This document shows positions 7,902-17,129 of a stretch of DNA of 64,000 nt, piece by piece; within the stretch, counting starts at the first letter, position 1, and each line of letters begins with the position of its first letter. Source of the DNA: VFMC01 sp040398525 (GTDB lineage Bacteria; Actinomycetota; Acidimicrobiia; Acidimicrobiales; Ilumatobacteraceae); assembly GCA_040398525.1 (NCBI GenBank), contig JBBATY010000005.1, positions 1 through 64,000 of the forward strand. The letters are read 5' to 3'. The notes beneath the pieces are model-generated. The model was not told the origin of the DNA. It saw only the letters and a program-made list of their open reading frames with translations, and made no database searches. Position numbers and translations under genes: made by a program.

Positions 7902-8912
7902 GTGGGGCGCTACATCCTCCGGCGTGTGGTGGCGATGCCCTTCATCTTGTTGGGCATCGTCACCGTCGCCTTCTTCTTCTCGCGTGTCGTCGGCGACCCG
8001 ATCGCCTCGATCGTCGGGTTCAAGGCGCTCCGCGACCCCGAGGTGGTGAAGGCCGCCGAGGAGAAGTGGGGTCTGAACGGCTCGATCCTCGAGCAGTACG
8101 TGCGCTACCTCTCGAACCTTCTGCAGGGCGACTTCGGCACGTCGTTCACCACCCGTCGGCCGGTGCTCGACGACGTGATCGACCGCTTCCCCGCAACCGT
8201 CGAGCTGACGGTCGTGGCAATGCTCGTCGGGGGCATCGGCGGTGTCGGCCTCGGTGTGCTGGCGGCGGCACGGAAGGGACGGGTCACCGACTGGTCGATC
8301 CGGATGTTCGCGCTGGTCGGCGCATCCGTGCCGGTGTTCTGGACCGGGCTGATCCTGCTGTCGGTCTTCTACGCCCGACTGGGCTGGCTGCCCGGCCCAG
8401 GTCGCCTCGGCGGGCGCACCGACCCGCCCCCCGACCGGACCGGGCTCTACACCCTTGATGCACTGCTGGCCGGCGACATGGAGCTGTTTCGGGAGGCACT
8501 GCTCCACCTCGTCCTGCCCGGCTTCGTCCTCGGGTGGGCGCTGATCGGCGGCATCGCCCGCACCGTGCGGGCGACCGTGCTCGACGAGGTCCACGCCGAC
8601 TACGTGCGCACCGCGCGCGCCAAGGGCGTGCGCGAGCAGTCGGTCTTCGTCGGTCACGTGCTGAGAAACGCCATGCTCCCGGTGCTCACCCTGCTGGGCC
8701 TGTCGTTCGCCAGCCTGCTCACCGGCGCCGCACTGGTCGAGACGGTCTTCTCGTGGAACGGCATCGGCAACTACGCGGTCGATGCCACGCGCTCGCTCGA
8801 CTTCCCCGCCGTGTACGGCACAGCGATCCTCGGCGGCCTGGTGTTCCTCGTCGTCAACCTGATCACCGACATCACGTACTCCGTGGCCGACCCGAGGGTG
8901 CGGCTCACATGA
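7902..8912 (+). CDS. Peptide ABC transporter permease, DppB/OppB type
   Basis: Integral membrane subunit of 336 residues. It starts with GTG at 7902 (GGAGGG upstream) and the standard MGRYILRRV N terminus. Hydrophobic segments lie near residues 10-30, 100-125, 135-160, 200-220, 255-280 and 300-325. The cytoplasmic EAA loop DYVRTARAKGVREQSV, which docks on the ATPases, lies near 228-243. Its stop overlaps the start of the DppC-type gene (ATGA). It forms the translocation pore with that partner. The periplasmic loop after residue 155 is long and Pro-rich. Confidence 0.93.
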   Translation: MGRYILRRVVAMPFILLGIVTVAFFFSRVVGDPIASIVGFKALRDPEVVKAAEEKWGLNGSILEQYVRYLSNLLQGDFGTSFTTRRPVLDDVIDRFPATVELTVVAMLVGGIGGVGLGVLAAARKGRVTDWSIRMFALVGASVPVFWTGLILLSVFYARLGWLPGPGRLGGRTDPPPDRTGLYTLDALLAGDMELFREALLHLVLPGFVLGWALIGGIARTVRATVLDEVHADYVRTARAKGVREQSVFVGHVLRNAMLPVLTLLGLSFASLLTGAALVETVFSWNGIGNYAVDATRSLDFPAVYGTAILGGLVFLVVNLITDITYSVADPRVRLT

Positions 8913-9766
8913 CCACTCTGACGGGCGGAGCCCGCAGCCGGACCCAGACGCTGGGTCGCCACGCCCGGCGGCCGGCGGTCGCGGCCGGCGTGATCGTAAT
9001 CGTCTTCTGGCTGATGGTGATGCTCACGGTCCAGTGGTGGGCCCCGTACGGCCCGTACGAGGTCGCCGGCCCGCGGCTCCAGCCGCCCAACGGGAACTTC
9101 TGGTTCGGCACCGACGAGCTCGGGCGCGACCTGTTCAGCCGGGTGATGTACGGAGCCCGCCAGTCGCTGCCGATCGCCGTCGCCGTGATCGCCGTCGCTG
9201 TGGTGGTGGGCACGACACTCGGAGCGCTCGCCGGATACCTCGGCGGATGGGTCGACACCCTGGTGATGCGCACCGCCGACGTGCTGATGGCCTTCCCGGC
9301 GCTGCTGCTGGCGATGGTGGTGTCGGTCGGGCTCGGGCCCGGGCCGCGCAATGCCGCCATCGCCGTGGTGATCGTCTGGTGGCCCTTCTACGCGCGCCTG
9401 GTGCGCGGCCAGGTGCTCGCCATCAAGCACCGCGAGCACGTCGAGGCCGCGATCGGCATCGGAGCGGGACGGGGCCGAGTGGTGCGCCGACACATCTTGC
9501 CGATGGCGTTCACCCCGCTCCTCGTCAACGCCACCTCCGACGTCGGCCAGGTGGTGATCGTGATGTCGTCGCTCAGCTTCCTCGGCCTGGGTACGGCGCC
9601 GCCCGTGCCCGAATGGGGGGCGATGATCACCGCAGGTGCGAAGTACTTCTTCCAGTGGTGGATCGCCGGGGCACCAGGCTTCGCGATCTTCACCGTCGTG
9701 GTCGGGCTGAACTTCCTCGGCGACGGGATCCGCGACATCGTCGACCGCAGATCGGCCGAGCAGTGA
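8909..9766 (+). CDS. Peptide ABC transporter permease, DppC/OppC type
   Basis: Second pore subunit, 285 residues, starting at the ATG overlapping the upstream stop. After a short basic N terminus there is a membrane segment, then the NFWFGTDELGRDLFSRV box characteristic of DppC/OppC proteins, then five further membrane segments. The EAA loop HVEAAIGIGAGRGRVVRRHILP lies around residues 173-194. Its GTGA overlap with the next gene indicates tight coupling. Cytoplasmic membrane; works with the permease at 7902 and ATPases at 9763 and 10770. Confidence 0.93.
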   Translation: MTTLTGGARSRTQTLGRHARRPAVAAGVIVIVFWLMVMLTVQWWAPYGPYEVAGPRLQPPNGNFWFGTDELGRDLFSRVMYGARQSLPIAVAVIAVAVVVGTTLGALAGYLGGWVDTLVMRTADVLMAFPALLLAMVVSVGLGPGPRNAAIAVVIVWWPFYARLVRGQVLAIKHREHVEAAIGIGAGRGRVVRRHILPMAFTPLLVNATSDVGQVVIVMSSLSFLGLGTAPPVPEWGAMITAGAKYFFQWWIAGAPGFAIFTVVVGLNFLGDGIRDIVDRRSAEQ

Positions 9767-10773
9767 GCGACGACGAGCGGCAGCAGTCCGCCGAGCCACT
9801 CCTGGCGCTGCGCGGGCTCACCGTCGACTTCTCCGTCGGGCGCGGCACGGTCCACGCGGTCCGAGGCGTCGATCTCGACGTCAGGCGCGGCGAGGTGGCC
9901 GCCATCGTCGGCGAGTCGGGCTCGGGGAAGAGCACGCTCATGCTCGCCGTCATGGGCCTGCTCGCCCCGAACGCCACCGTCACCGGCAACGCCGTGTTCG
10001 ACGGGGTCGACCTGGTCGCTGCATCTCGATCGACCCTGCGCGAGCTGCGCGGCGGACGTGTCGCCATGGTGTTCCAGGACCCGATGACGTCGTTGAACCC
10101 CGTCCACACGGTCGGCAGGCAGCTCGCCGAGGCGGTGCTGGTGCATCGGCGCGTCGGCCGGCGCGCCGCCTACGTCCGTGCCCGCGAGCTGCTCGAGCTG
10201 GTCGCGATCCCTCGGGCCGACGAGCGCCTCGGCGCCTACCCGCACGAGCTCTCTGGCGGCATGCGCCAGCGGGTGATGATCGCGATGGCCATGGCCAACG
10301 ACCCGGACCTGCTGATCGCCGACGAGCCGACGACTGCGCTCGACGTCACCATCCAGGCGCAGATCCTCGAGGTGCTCGACCGGCTCCGGCGCGAGCGGAA
10401 CCTGGCCGTCGTGCTCGTCACCCACGACCTCGGGGTGGTCGCAGGCCTCGCCGACAGCGTCCACGTCATGTACGCCGGCCACCTGGTCGAGGAGGGGCCG
10501 GTGCGCGACGTGTTCGTCACCCCGGCGCACCCCTACACCCGTGGACTGCTGGCCTGCTCGCCGCGGCTCGACAGCGACGACGACCTGGTTCCCATCCCTG
10601 GCGCACCGCCCGTGCTGAGCGACCCGCCTGCGGGTTGCGCCTTCGAACCCCGGTGCGCCATGGCCGTCGAACGCTGTCGGCACGAGGTGCCGGTGCTCAC
10701 CCCCGTCGGGGCGACTCGTGCGGCCTGCCTGCTCGCGGCGAGCCCGACGACGGCGACGGAGGTCGGCCCATGA
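9763..10773 (+). CDS. Peptide ABC transporter ATP-binding protein, DppD/OppD type
   Basis: Cytoplasmic ATPase of 336 residues with Walker A GESGSGKST (near 48-56), signature LSGGMRQRVMIAMA, Walker B LLIADEPTTALD and the switch His in VLVTHDLG. The C-terminal oligopeptide-transporter extension with PAGCAFEPRCAMAVERC carries the conserved Cys residues that in some Dpp/Opp ATPases bind an iron-sulphur cluster. The GTG start overlaps the stop of the permease gene, and the stop overlaps the start of the next ATPase. Confidence 0.94.
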   Translation: MSDDERQQSAEPLLALRGLTVDFSVGRGTVHAVRGVDLDVRRGEVAAIVGESGSGKSTLMLAVMGLLAPNATVTGNAVFDGVDLVAASRSTLRELRGGRVAMVFQDPMTSLNPVHTVGRQLAEAVLVHRRVGRRAAYVRARELLELVAIPRADERLGAYPHELSGGMRQRVMIAMAMANDPDLLIADEPTTALDVTIQAQILEVLDRLRRERNLAVVLVTHDLGVVAGLADSVHVMYAGHLVEEGPVRDVFVTPAHPYTRGLLACSPRLDSDDDLVPIPGAPPVLSDPPAGCAFEPRCAMAVERCRHEVPVLTPVGATRAACLLAASPTTATEVGP

Positions 10774-11801
10774 CCGCCACGCCTCTGCTCTCCGTCCGCA
10801 ACCTGGTGAAGTCGTACAGCCCCCGTCGACGGTTGCTCGGCCGCGGCTCGGCGGCCGCGGTGCAGGCCGTCGCCGACGTCTCGTTCGACCTGATGCGCGG
10901 TGAGGCAGTGAGCCTGGTGGGCGAGTCCGGCTGCGGGAAGAGCACCACGGCGCGGTGCATCACCCGGATCGTCGAACCGACCTCGGGCTCGATCGTGTTC
11001 GACGGCACCGAGCTCGTCGGCCTCGACCAAGGTGCCCTGCAGCCACTGCGACGTCGATTCCAGATGGTCTTCCAGGATCCGCAGGCATCGCTCAACCCTC
11101 GCCAGCGCGTGCGCGACATCATCGGCGAGCCACTCGTGGTGCACGGGGTAGAGCGCAGCAGCATCGACGACCGCGTCGACCACCTGGCCTCGCTGGTCCA
11201 ACTGCGCCCCGACGACCTCGACCGGTTCCCTCACCAGTTCTCCGGCGGGCAGCGCCAACGGGTCGGGATCGCCCGGGCCCTTGCGCTCGAGCCGGATCTG
11301 CTGGTGCTCGACGAGCCGGTCTCGGCGCTCGACGTCAGCATCCAGGCCCAGATCGTCCGGCTCCTCCAGGACCTGCGGCAACGCACCGGGCTCACCTACC
11401 TCCTCATCGCCCACGACCTGGCCGTCGTCCGGCACCTCAGCGACCGTGTCGGGGTGATGTACCTGGGCACGCTCGTCGAGACCGGGCCGCGCGACCACAT
11501 CTACCGCACGCCACTGCACCCCTACACCCAGGCGCTCATCTCGGCGGCCCCGATCGCCGATCCGGATGTCGAACGCACCCGGCAGCGCATCGTGTTGCAG
11601 GGCGACGTGCCGAGCCCCCTCGACCCGCCTTCGGGCTGCCGGTTCCGCACCCGCTGCTGGAAGGCGACCGAGCAGTGCAGCGCAGTCACCCCGGTCCTGA
11701 CCGATCAGGGAGGTGGCCATCAGGTCGCCTGCCACTACCCCGAGCCCGTCGACGTCGTGACCCGTCGGACGCCCACCGCCCACGAAAGGACCGACCGATG
11801 A
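10770..11801 (+). CDS. Peptide ABC transporter ATP-binding protein, DppF/OppF type
   Basis: Second ATPase, 343 residues, starting at the ATG overlapping the preceding stop. Walker A is GESGCGKST (near 51-59), signature FSGGQRQRVGIARAL, Walker B LLVLDEPVSALD, H-loop LIAHDLA. The typical OppF C terminus has PSGCRFRTRCW and the HPYTQAL segment. It would pair with the 9763 ATPase as the heterodimeric motor. The ATGA overlap with the class III aminotransferase-like gene (11798) puts transport and catabolism in one transcript. Confidence 0.94.
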   Translation: MTATPLLSVRNLVKSYSPRRRLLGRGSAAAVQAVADVSFDLMRGEAVSLVGESGCGKSTTARCITRIVEPTSGSIVFDGTELVGLDQGALQPLRRRFQMVFQDPQASLNPRQRVRDIIGEPLVVHGVERSSIDDRVDHLASLVQLRPDDLDRFPHQFSGGQRQRVGIARALALEPDLLVLDEPVSALDVSIQAQIVRLLQDLRQRTGLTYLLIAHDLAVVRHLSDRVGVMYLGTLVETGPRDHIYRTPLHPYTQALISAAPIADPDVERTRQRIVLQGDVPSPLDPPSGCRFRTRCWKATEQCSAVTPVLTDQGGGHQVACHYPEPVDVVTRRTPTAHERTDR

Positions 11802-13096
11802 GCCTGCCCACCCCATCCGACGAGGTCGCAGCCTTGCGGGCACGACGCGACGCCGTGTTCGGGAGCGGCGCACCGCTGTTCTACCGCGAGCCGTTGCACA
11901 TCGTCCGTGGCGACGGGGTGTGGCTCCACGACGCAGGGGGACGCCGCTACCTCGACCTCTACAACAACATCCCCGTCGTCGGCCACTGCAACGAGCGGGT
12001 GGTGGCGGCGATGCACGAGCAGGCTTCCCGGCACACCACCCACAGCCGCTACCTCGACGAGCGGATCGTCGACTACGCCGAGCGGCTGCTCGGACTGCAT
12101 CACCCGGACATCGACACGATCGTGTTCGCGTGCACCGGAACCGAGGCCAACGAGATCGCCATGCAGATGGCGCGCATGGCCACTGGCGGCCGCGGCTTCA
12201 TCTGCACCGACGCCACCTACCACGGCAACTCGGCTCTCGTCGCCAGCCTGACGCGAGCACCACGCCGTGGCCGGCCCGATGTCCACGCCATCCCCTTCCC
12301 GCAGCGCTACCGACCGCTGCGGCCGGGCGCGTCCGACACCGAGCTCTGCGAGCTGTACCTCGACGAGGTCTGCGCGGCGATCGACGACTTCGCCACGGCC
12401 GGGGTTCCCCTGGCCGGCATCGTGCTCTGCTCGATCCTCGCCAACGAGGGCCTACCCGAAGTGCCCGCCGGGTTCCTCCGCGCCGCCACCGAGATGGTGC
12501 GGGCTGCGGGCGGCCTGGTGATCATGGACGAGGTCCAGTCGGGCTTCTGCCGCAGCGGTCGGTGGTGGGGCTACGAGGTGATGGACGTCGAGCCCGACAT
12601 CGTCACGATGGGCAAGCCGATGGGCAATGGCCTGCCGCTGTCGGCCTGCGCAGCACGACGCGACCTAGTGGAGGTGTTCCGTGCCCGGACCAGGTACTTC
12701 AACACCTTCGCCGCCAGCCCGGTGCACGGAGCAGTCGGCTCGGCGGTGCTCGACGAGCTCGAGTCGCGCCACATCCTCGACCAGGTCGTCGACGTCGGCG
12801 ACCACCTGCTCGACGAGCTGCGCCGCCGCACGGTCGACGTCGACCAGGTCGGCGACGTTCGGGGCTGCGGGCTGTTCTTGGGCATCGAGTGGGTCGCGCC
12901 CGACGGCAGCCACTCTCCCGACCCGGTGGGCGCTGCCGACATCGCCAATCGGCTGAAGGACCTCGGCGTACTGCTCAGCCCGGCCGGCGCGCACGGCAAC
13001 GTGCTGAAGATCCGGCCGCCGCTCGTGTTCGATCGCAGCCACGCCGACGTGTTCCTCGATGCATTCGATCAGGTGTTGGGAGCTCTGCATGTCTGA
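11798..13096 (+). CDS. Class III PLP-dependent enzyme (aminotransferase or ETNPPL-like phospho-lyase)
   Basis: Fold-type I PLP enzyme of 432 residues. The cofactor aspartate lies in DEVQSGFCRSG (244-254), the Schiff-base lysine is Lys273 in MGKPMGNGLP, and the N-terminal CTGTEANEIAMQMAR (112-126) binds the cofactor phosphate. AAAGGA lies 8 nt before the ATG. The next gene, overlapping by 8 nt, is an APH-type kinase. In animals and bacteria this pair occurs as hydroxylysine kinase plus phosphohydroxylysine or phosphoethanolamine phospho-lyase, members of the same class III family. A phospho-lyase role is therefore a serious alternative to transamination; both are inference. Confidence 0.88.
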   Translation: MSLPTPSDEVAALRARRDAVFGSGAPLFYREPLHIVRGDGVWLHDAGGRRYLDLYNNIPVVGHCNERVVAAMHEQASRHTTHSRYLDERIVDYAERLLGLHHPDIDTIVFACTGTEANEIAMQMARMATGGRGFICTDATYHGNSALVASLTRAPRRGRPDVHAIPFPQRYRPLRPGASDTELCELYLDEVCAAIDDFATAGVPLAGIVLCSILANEGLPEVPAGFLRAATEMVRAAGGLVIMDEVQSGFCRSGRWWGYEVMDVEPDIVTMGKPMGNGLPLSACAARRDLVEVFRARTRYFNTFAASPVHGAVGSAVLDELESRHILDQVVDVGDHLLDELRRRTVDVDQVGDVRGCGLFLGIEWVAPDGSHSPDPVGAADIANRLKDLGVLLSPAGAHGNVLKIRPPLVFDRSHADVFLDAFDQVLGALHV

Positions 13097-14102
13097 CGGC
13101 ATCAACCCGGCCGACATCCGCAGCTGTGCTGAGCGGGCGATCGCGTTCTGGGACCTCGACGTGGAGTCGGTCGCCTTCGTCGCCGCACGTGAGAACGCCG
13201 TGTTCCGCGTGCGGTGCCGCGACGGCGAGCAGTACGCACTGCGGATCCATCGCCAGGGGTACCACTCGCTCGCCGAGCTCGAGAGCGAGAACGAATGGAC
13301 CACGGCGCTCAGCGAAGCCGGGGTGGCCACACCTCGGCCGGTCCACACTCGCGCCGGAACGGCGTACGCGACGGTGCCCTTCGGACCTCACGGCGAGACA
13401 CGCCAGGTCGGTCTGATCGAGTGGATCGACGGGGTGCCGCTCGACGAAGCAATGCGCAGCAACGACCCGGTGCCGATGTACCGCGAGCTCGGCGCGCTGA
13501 TGGCGCGGATGCACGCCCAGGCCCTGCACTGGCAGCCCGAGCCCGGGTTCGTGCGCCACTCGCTCGACGCCAACGGCCTCGTCGGCGACTCCCCGTGGTG
13601 GGGTCAGTTCTGGGAGCTGCCGGAGATGTCGAGCGAGCAGTCGTCGGTGGTCCGGGCCGCCCGGGTGAGGCTGTACCGCGTCCTCGAGGACTACGGCACC
13701 GACCGTCCGACGTACAGCCTCATCCACGCCGATCTGCTGCCCCAGAACGTCCTGCTTCACGCCGGTCGACCCTTCGTGATCGACTTCGACGACGCCGGTT
13801 TCGGCTGGCACCAGTACGACATGAGCGTCGCCCTGCGCCCCTTCGCCGCCTCACCGATGCTCGCGCCGTGCACCGAGGCACTGGTCGCGGGCTACCGCTC
13901 GGTGCGGCCACTCAGCGACGACGATCTGGCCATGCTGCCAACGTTCCAGACCATCCGGTTGCTCGTCGAGCTCGGCTGGCTGCACACGCGGGTCGCCGAG
14001 ATGCTGCAAGTGACCCCAGGTCATGAGATCTCGAGACACGAGTTGATGGAGTCGCGCATCGGCCTCGCTGTCGACGCGTGCGAGTCGCTCCTGGCACAGT
14101 GA
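13089..14102 (+). CDS. APH-family small-molecule kinase (hydroxylysine/homoserine kinase-like)
   Basis: Aminoglycoside phosphotransferase-fold kinase of 337 residues. The catalytic loop is HADLLPQN (213-220), with Asp215 the base and Asn220 a Mg ligand; IDFDDAG (231-237) supplies the second metal Asp. The ATG at 13089, with TTGGGAG upstream, is preferred over an in-frame ATG at 13059 that would lie deep in the preceding gene. It overlaps the class III PLP gene by 8 nt. Context favours phosphorylation of an imported amino alcohol (hydroxylysine or ethanolamine type) rather than antibiotic resistance. Substrate unproven. Confidence 0.85.
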   Translation: MSDGINPADIRSCAERAIAFWDLDVESVAFVAARENAVFRVRCRDGEQYALRIHRQGYHSLAELESENEWTTALSEAGVATPRPVHTRAGTAYATVPFGPHGETRQVGLIEWIDGVPLDEAMRSNDPVPMYRELGALMARMHAQALHWQPEPGFVRHSLDANGLVGDSPWWGQFWELPEMSSEQSSVVRAARVRLYRVLEDYGTDRPTYSLIHADLLPQNVLLHAGRPFVIDFDDAGFGWHQYDMSVALRPFAASPMLAPCTEALVAGYRSVRPLSDDDLAMLPTFQTIRLLVELGWLHTRVAEMLQVTPGHEISRHELMESRIGLAVDACESLLAQ

Positions 14103-14133
14103 CACCGACGACCCGGACCATCGAGGACCCGAC

Positions 14134-15852
14134 ATGACGACCCCACCACCGGCCGAGATGACGCGTGACGAGGCGCTCGCCATGCTCACCGCCCCCGGCG
14201 AGCCGTTCGAGCTGCGACCGGTCGAGACCGACCGGGGCCGGATGCTCGTCTTCGCCACTGCTCCCGGGTCGCTACGCGAGCTCTATGCCACGCACCGCAG
14301 CGATCGGCCGTTCCTCGTGTACGGCGACGAGCAGCTCAGCTTCGATGGGGCGTTCCGCCGCTCGTCGACGATCGCCCACCTGCTCGTCCACGAGCTCGGG
14401 GTCGGGCCGGGCGACCGGGTCGGTATCTCGATGCGCAACTATCCGGAGTGGATGCTGGCGTTCTCGGCGATCACCTCGATCGGGGCCATTGCCGTGGCGC
14501 TGAACCCGCTCTGGACCGCGGATGAGATGACCTACGGCCTCACCCGAACCGGCGTGCGCGTGCTGTTCGCCGACCAGGAGCGCCTCGACCGCTTGGCGAC
14601 CTGCTCCGGGCTCGACGACCTCGCAGTGGTCGCGGTCCGGCCGAGCGACGCACTGGCCCATGGTGTGATCGATCTCGCGGCTCGACTGGTCGAGCTGGGT
14701 GAGCGGCCGATGCCCGAGGTGGAGGTCGCACCCGACGACCCGGCGATCATCCTGTTCACCTCTGGGTCGACCGGGCGACCGAAGGGCGTGCTCTCCACCC
14801 ATCGCAACGTCGTGTCGGCACTGCTGTCGTGGGAGGTCGACTGGCGTCAGCAGGTGCTGCGCGGGGTTGCCCCGGCGCCGCCCCCCGGGGGGCAGCGCCC
14901 GTCCGTGGCGCTGCTCGCCGTGCCGCTGTTCCACGTGCTCGGCATGCACGGGGTGTTCCTCAGCTCGTATCGCTCCCAGCGCACCGTGGTGTGCATGTAC
15001 AAGTGGGACCCGGCTATCGCCGCCGAGCTGATCGAGCGTCACGGCGTGACCACCGTCAACGCCCCGCCGGCGATGACCGGAGACCTGGTCCGCGAGGCCA
15101 ACCGCAGCGGCCGCGACCTGTCGTCGCTCGCCAACGTGGGCGGTGGAGGCGCGGCACGGGCCCCCGAGCAGGTCCGCCAGATCGACGCCGCCTTCTCGAA
15201 TGCCGCTCCGAGCACCGGGTGGGGCATGACCGAGACGAACGCGATCGGCACGACGATCGGCGGACGCGACTACCTCGAGCACCCGGCGAGCGCCGGCCGC
15301 TGCCTCGCCGTGCTCGAGCTGCGGGTCGTCGACGACGAGGGTCGCCCGCTCGCTGCGGGCGAGCGGGGTGAGCTGCAGGTGCGTGGCACCTCGCTGTTCC
15401 GGGAGTACTGGGCCGATCCGGAGGCCACGGACGCGTCGTATGCACCGGGTGGCTGGTTCCGCACCGGCGACGTCGCCTACCTCGACGCCGAGGGCTACCT
15501 CTACATCGTCGACCGGATCAAGGACCTGATCATCCGCGGCGGCGAGAACATCGGGTGCGGCACGGTCGAGGCTGCGCTGCTCGAGCACCCGCAGGTGCTC
15601 GAGGCCGTGGCCTATGCCGTGCCCGACGACCGTCTCGGCGAAGAGGTCGGAGCGACCGTCCACGCCGGCCCGGGCCTCGACCTCGACGAGCTGCGCAGCT
15701 TCCTCGAGCAGCGCTTGGCGCGCTACGAGGTGCCCCGCTACCTGTTCGCGCAGGACGAGCCGCTACCCCGGACCGACTCCGGGAAGCTGTTCCGACGGCA
15801 GATTCGCGACGGGGCCATCCGCGAGATCGCTGTTCATCTCGACGTCACCTGA
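14134..15852 (+). CDS. AMP-dependent acyl-CoA synthetase/ligase
   Basis: ANL-superfamily enzyme of 572 residues predicted to activate a carboxylic acid as acyl-AMP and transfer it to CoA. Visible motifs are the P-loop TSGSTGRPKG (209-218), GWGMTET, the hinge region YIVDRIKDLIIRGGENI, and the catalytic C-terminal lysine in PRTDSGKLF (Lys551). It lies 31 nt after the kinase gene on the same strand and could complete catabolism of the imported compound, or be an independent fatty-acid ligase. No ACP or NRPS domains are present. Confidence 0.92.
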   Translation: MTTPPPAEMTRDEALAMLTAPGEPFELRPVETDRGRMLVFATAPGSLRELYATHRSDRPFLVYGDEQLSFDGAFRRSSTIAHLLVHELGVGPGDRVGISMRNYPEWMLAFSAITSIGAIAVALNPLWTADEMTYGLTRTGVRVLFADQERLDRLATCSGLDDLAVVAVRPSDALAHGVIDLAARLVELGERPMPEVEVAPDDPAIILFTSGSTGRPKGVLSTHRNVVSALLSWEVDWRQQVLRGVAPAPPPGGQRPSVALLAVPLFHVLGMHGVFLSSYRSQRTVVCMYKWDPAIAAELIERHGVTTVNAPPAMTGDLVREANRSGRDLSSLANVGGGGAARAPEQVRQIDAAFSNAAPSTGWGMTETNAIGTTIGGRDYLEHPASAGRCLAVLELRVVDDEGRPLAAGERGELQVRGTSLFREYWADPEATDASYAPGGWFRTGDVAYLDAEGYLYIVDRIKDLIIRGGENIGCGTVEAALLEHPQVLEAVAYAVPDDRLGEEVGATVHAGPGLDLDELRSFLEQRLARYEVPRYLFAQDEPLPRTDSGKLFRRQIRDGAIREIAVHLDVT

Positions 15853-15869
15853 CGGCCAACCGGGCCGGG

Positions 15870-15875
15870 TACCGT
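15870..15875 (+). promoter_or_regulatory. Leaderless-type -10 box (TACCGT)
   Basis: TACCGT ends 7 nt before the GTG at 15883, so transcription would begin at the start codon. No ribosome-binding site is visible. Confidence 0.45.
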
Positions 15876-15882
15876 CCGGCAC

Positions 15883-17106
15883 GTGCCCACCCAGGCCTGG
15901 TTCACCACGACCGAGACGCAGGTCGTTCCCGGTACGACGACGGTGCTGTCGCTGCTGGTCAGCAACGTCGGCGATCACACCGAGCGGTATGCCCTCTCCC
16001 CGACCGGCGTCGCTGCCTCGTGGACGACACTGCGCCCTGCTTACCTCACCGTATTCCCAGGCTCGCACCAGGCAGTCGACGTCGAGGTCACGGCACCGAG
16101 GCCTCCGGCGGCGACAGCGGGGCCGTCCGCACTCGGCGTGAGGGTCGTTCCGCACAGCGAACCGGACGACGTGGTGAACGCCGATGTCACTCTCGAGGTC
16201 GCACCCACCCACGCTCGGCGCGTCTCGCTCCTCGACCCGGCCGTGCGCAGCAGGCGGCGCGCCACCTTCGACGTGCTCGTCGAGAACGTGGGCAACGCCC
16301 CGGCGATCTGCCACCTGCACTTCATCGAACCGAGTGGGCGGCTCGAGGGGAGCTTCAACACTCCGATCGTCCGGATCGACCCCGGAGGCTCGGCGCTTGT
16401 CCAGGTCCGCGCCCACGCCCGCCGACTGCTGTGGGACCGTCGGACGCGCTCGATCGCCTTCCGGGTCGATGCCGATGAGGCCGGCGCTCCGAGCGCCAGT
16501 TCGACCGGATCGTTCCTGCAGACGCCGGTGCTTCCACAGCGGCTCGGAGTGCGGCTCGTGGGCCTCGTTGCTGCGCTCGGCGCACTGGGCGCCATCTGGC
16601 TAGGCGTGATCCGCCCCGAGGTTGAACGGATCGTCGATCGCGCCGTGGGCCAGATTCCCGGGACCGCACCGGTCGTGGTCGACGGGACGGTTCCGGACCC
16701 GAGCACTGCGCCGCCGGCGTCGAACGACCCGACAGCCGACACGGGCATCCCACCCGGGGTGCCGTTCAGCGAGACGGTGCCCGGGGCTGCTGCAGTGGGC
16801 GCACAGTCGTCGGAGTCGGTGACGGTCCCCGACACCTCGACGCTCTCGGTGACACAACTGATCGTGCAGAACCCGTACGGCGACGAAGGAAGCGTGCTGG
16901 TCGTGCTCGGTGGCGTGCGGCTCGAGTACGACCTCGCCGACCTCGACGGTGTCGATGCCAATCAGGGGTTCGTCGAGCCCATCACGATCGACGCTGGCGA
17001 GCAGATCACTGTCGAGGTCTCGTGCGCCGTCGCCGGACGGCCCGGCGCGACGAACTGCTCGGTATCGGCCACCGTGCTCGGGCGCCTCACGCCGACAGCC
17101 GGCTGA
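15883..17106 (+). CDS. Membrane-anchored beta-sandwich protein of unknown function
   Basis: A 407-residue protein I do not recognise as a named family. It has no signal peptide: it opens directly with PTQAWFTTTETQVVPG, an Ig-like/NEW3-type beta domain (about 1-105), followed by a second similar domain (about 110-210). One hydrophobic helix (about 222-243, VGLVAALGALGAIWLGVI) precedes a Pro/Thr/Ser-rich linker and a C-terminal beta domain containing two Cys. This order places the first two domains in the cytoplasm and the tail outside, or the helix acts as an internal signal. GTG at 15883 is chosen because of the leaderless promoter. Convergent with the gene at 17130, with which it may share a surface role. 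Confidence 0.7.
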   Translation: MPTQAWFTTTETQVVPGTTTVLSLLVSNVGDHTERYALSPTGVAASWTTLRPAYLTVFPGSHQAVDVEVTAPRPPAATAGPSALGVRVVPHSEPDDVVNADVTLEVAPTHARRVSLLDPAVRSRRRATFDVLVENVGNAPAICHLHFIEPSGRLEGSFNTPIVRIDPGGSALVQVRAHARRLLWDRRTRSIAFRVDADEAGAPSASSTGSFLQTPVLPQRLGVRLVGLVAALGALGAIWLGVIRPEVERIVDRAVGQIPGTAPVVVDGTVPDPSTAPPASNDPTADTGIPPGVPFSETVPGAAAVGAQSSESVTVPDTSTLSVTQLIVQNPYGDEGSVLVVLGGVRLEYDLADLDGVDANQGFVEPITIDAGEQITVEVSCAVAGRPGATNCSVSATVLGRLTPTAG

Positions 17107-17129
17107 CGCGGACAATCGGCGACAGCCGT

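Noticed and set aside
13089..14102. Aminoglycoside resistance gene
   Set aside because: The APH fold is shared with many metabolic kinases; coupling to a PLP enzyme and transporter favours catabolism.
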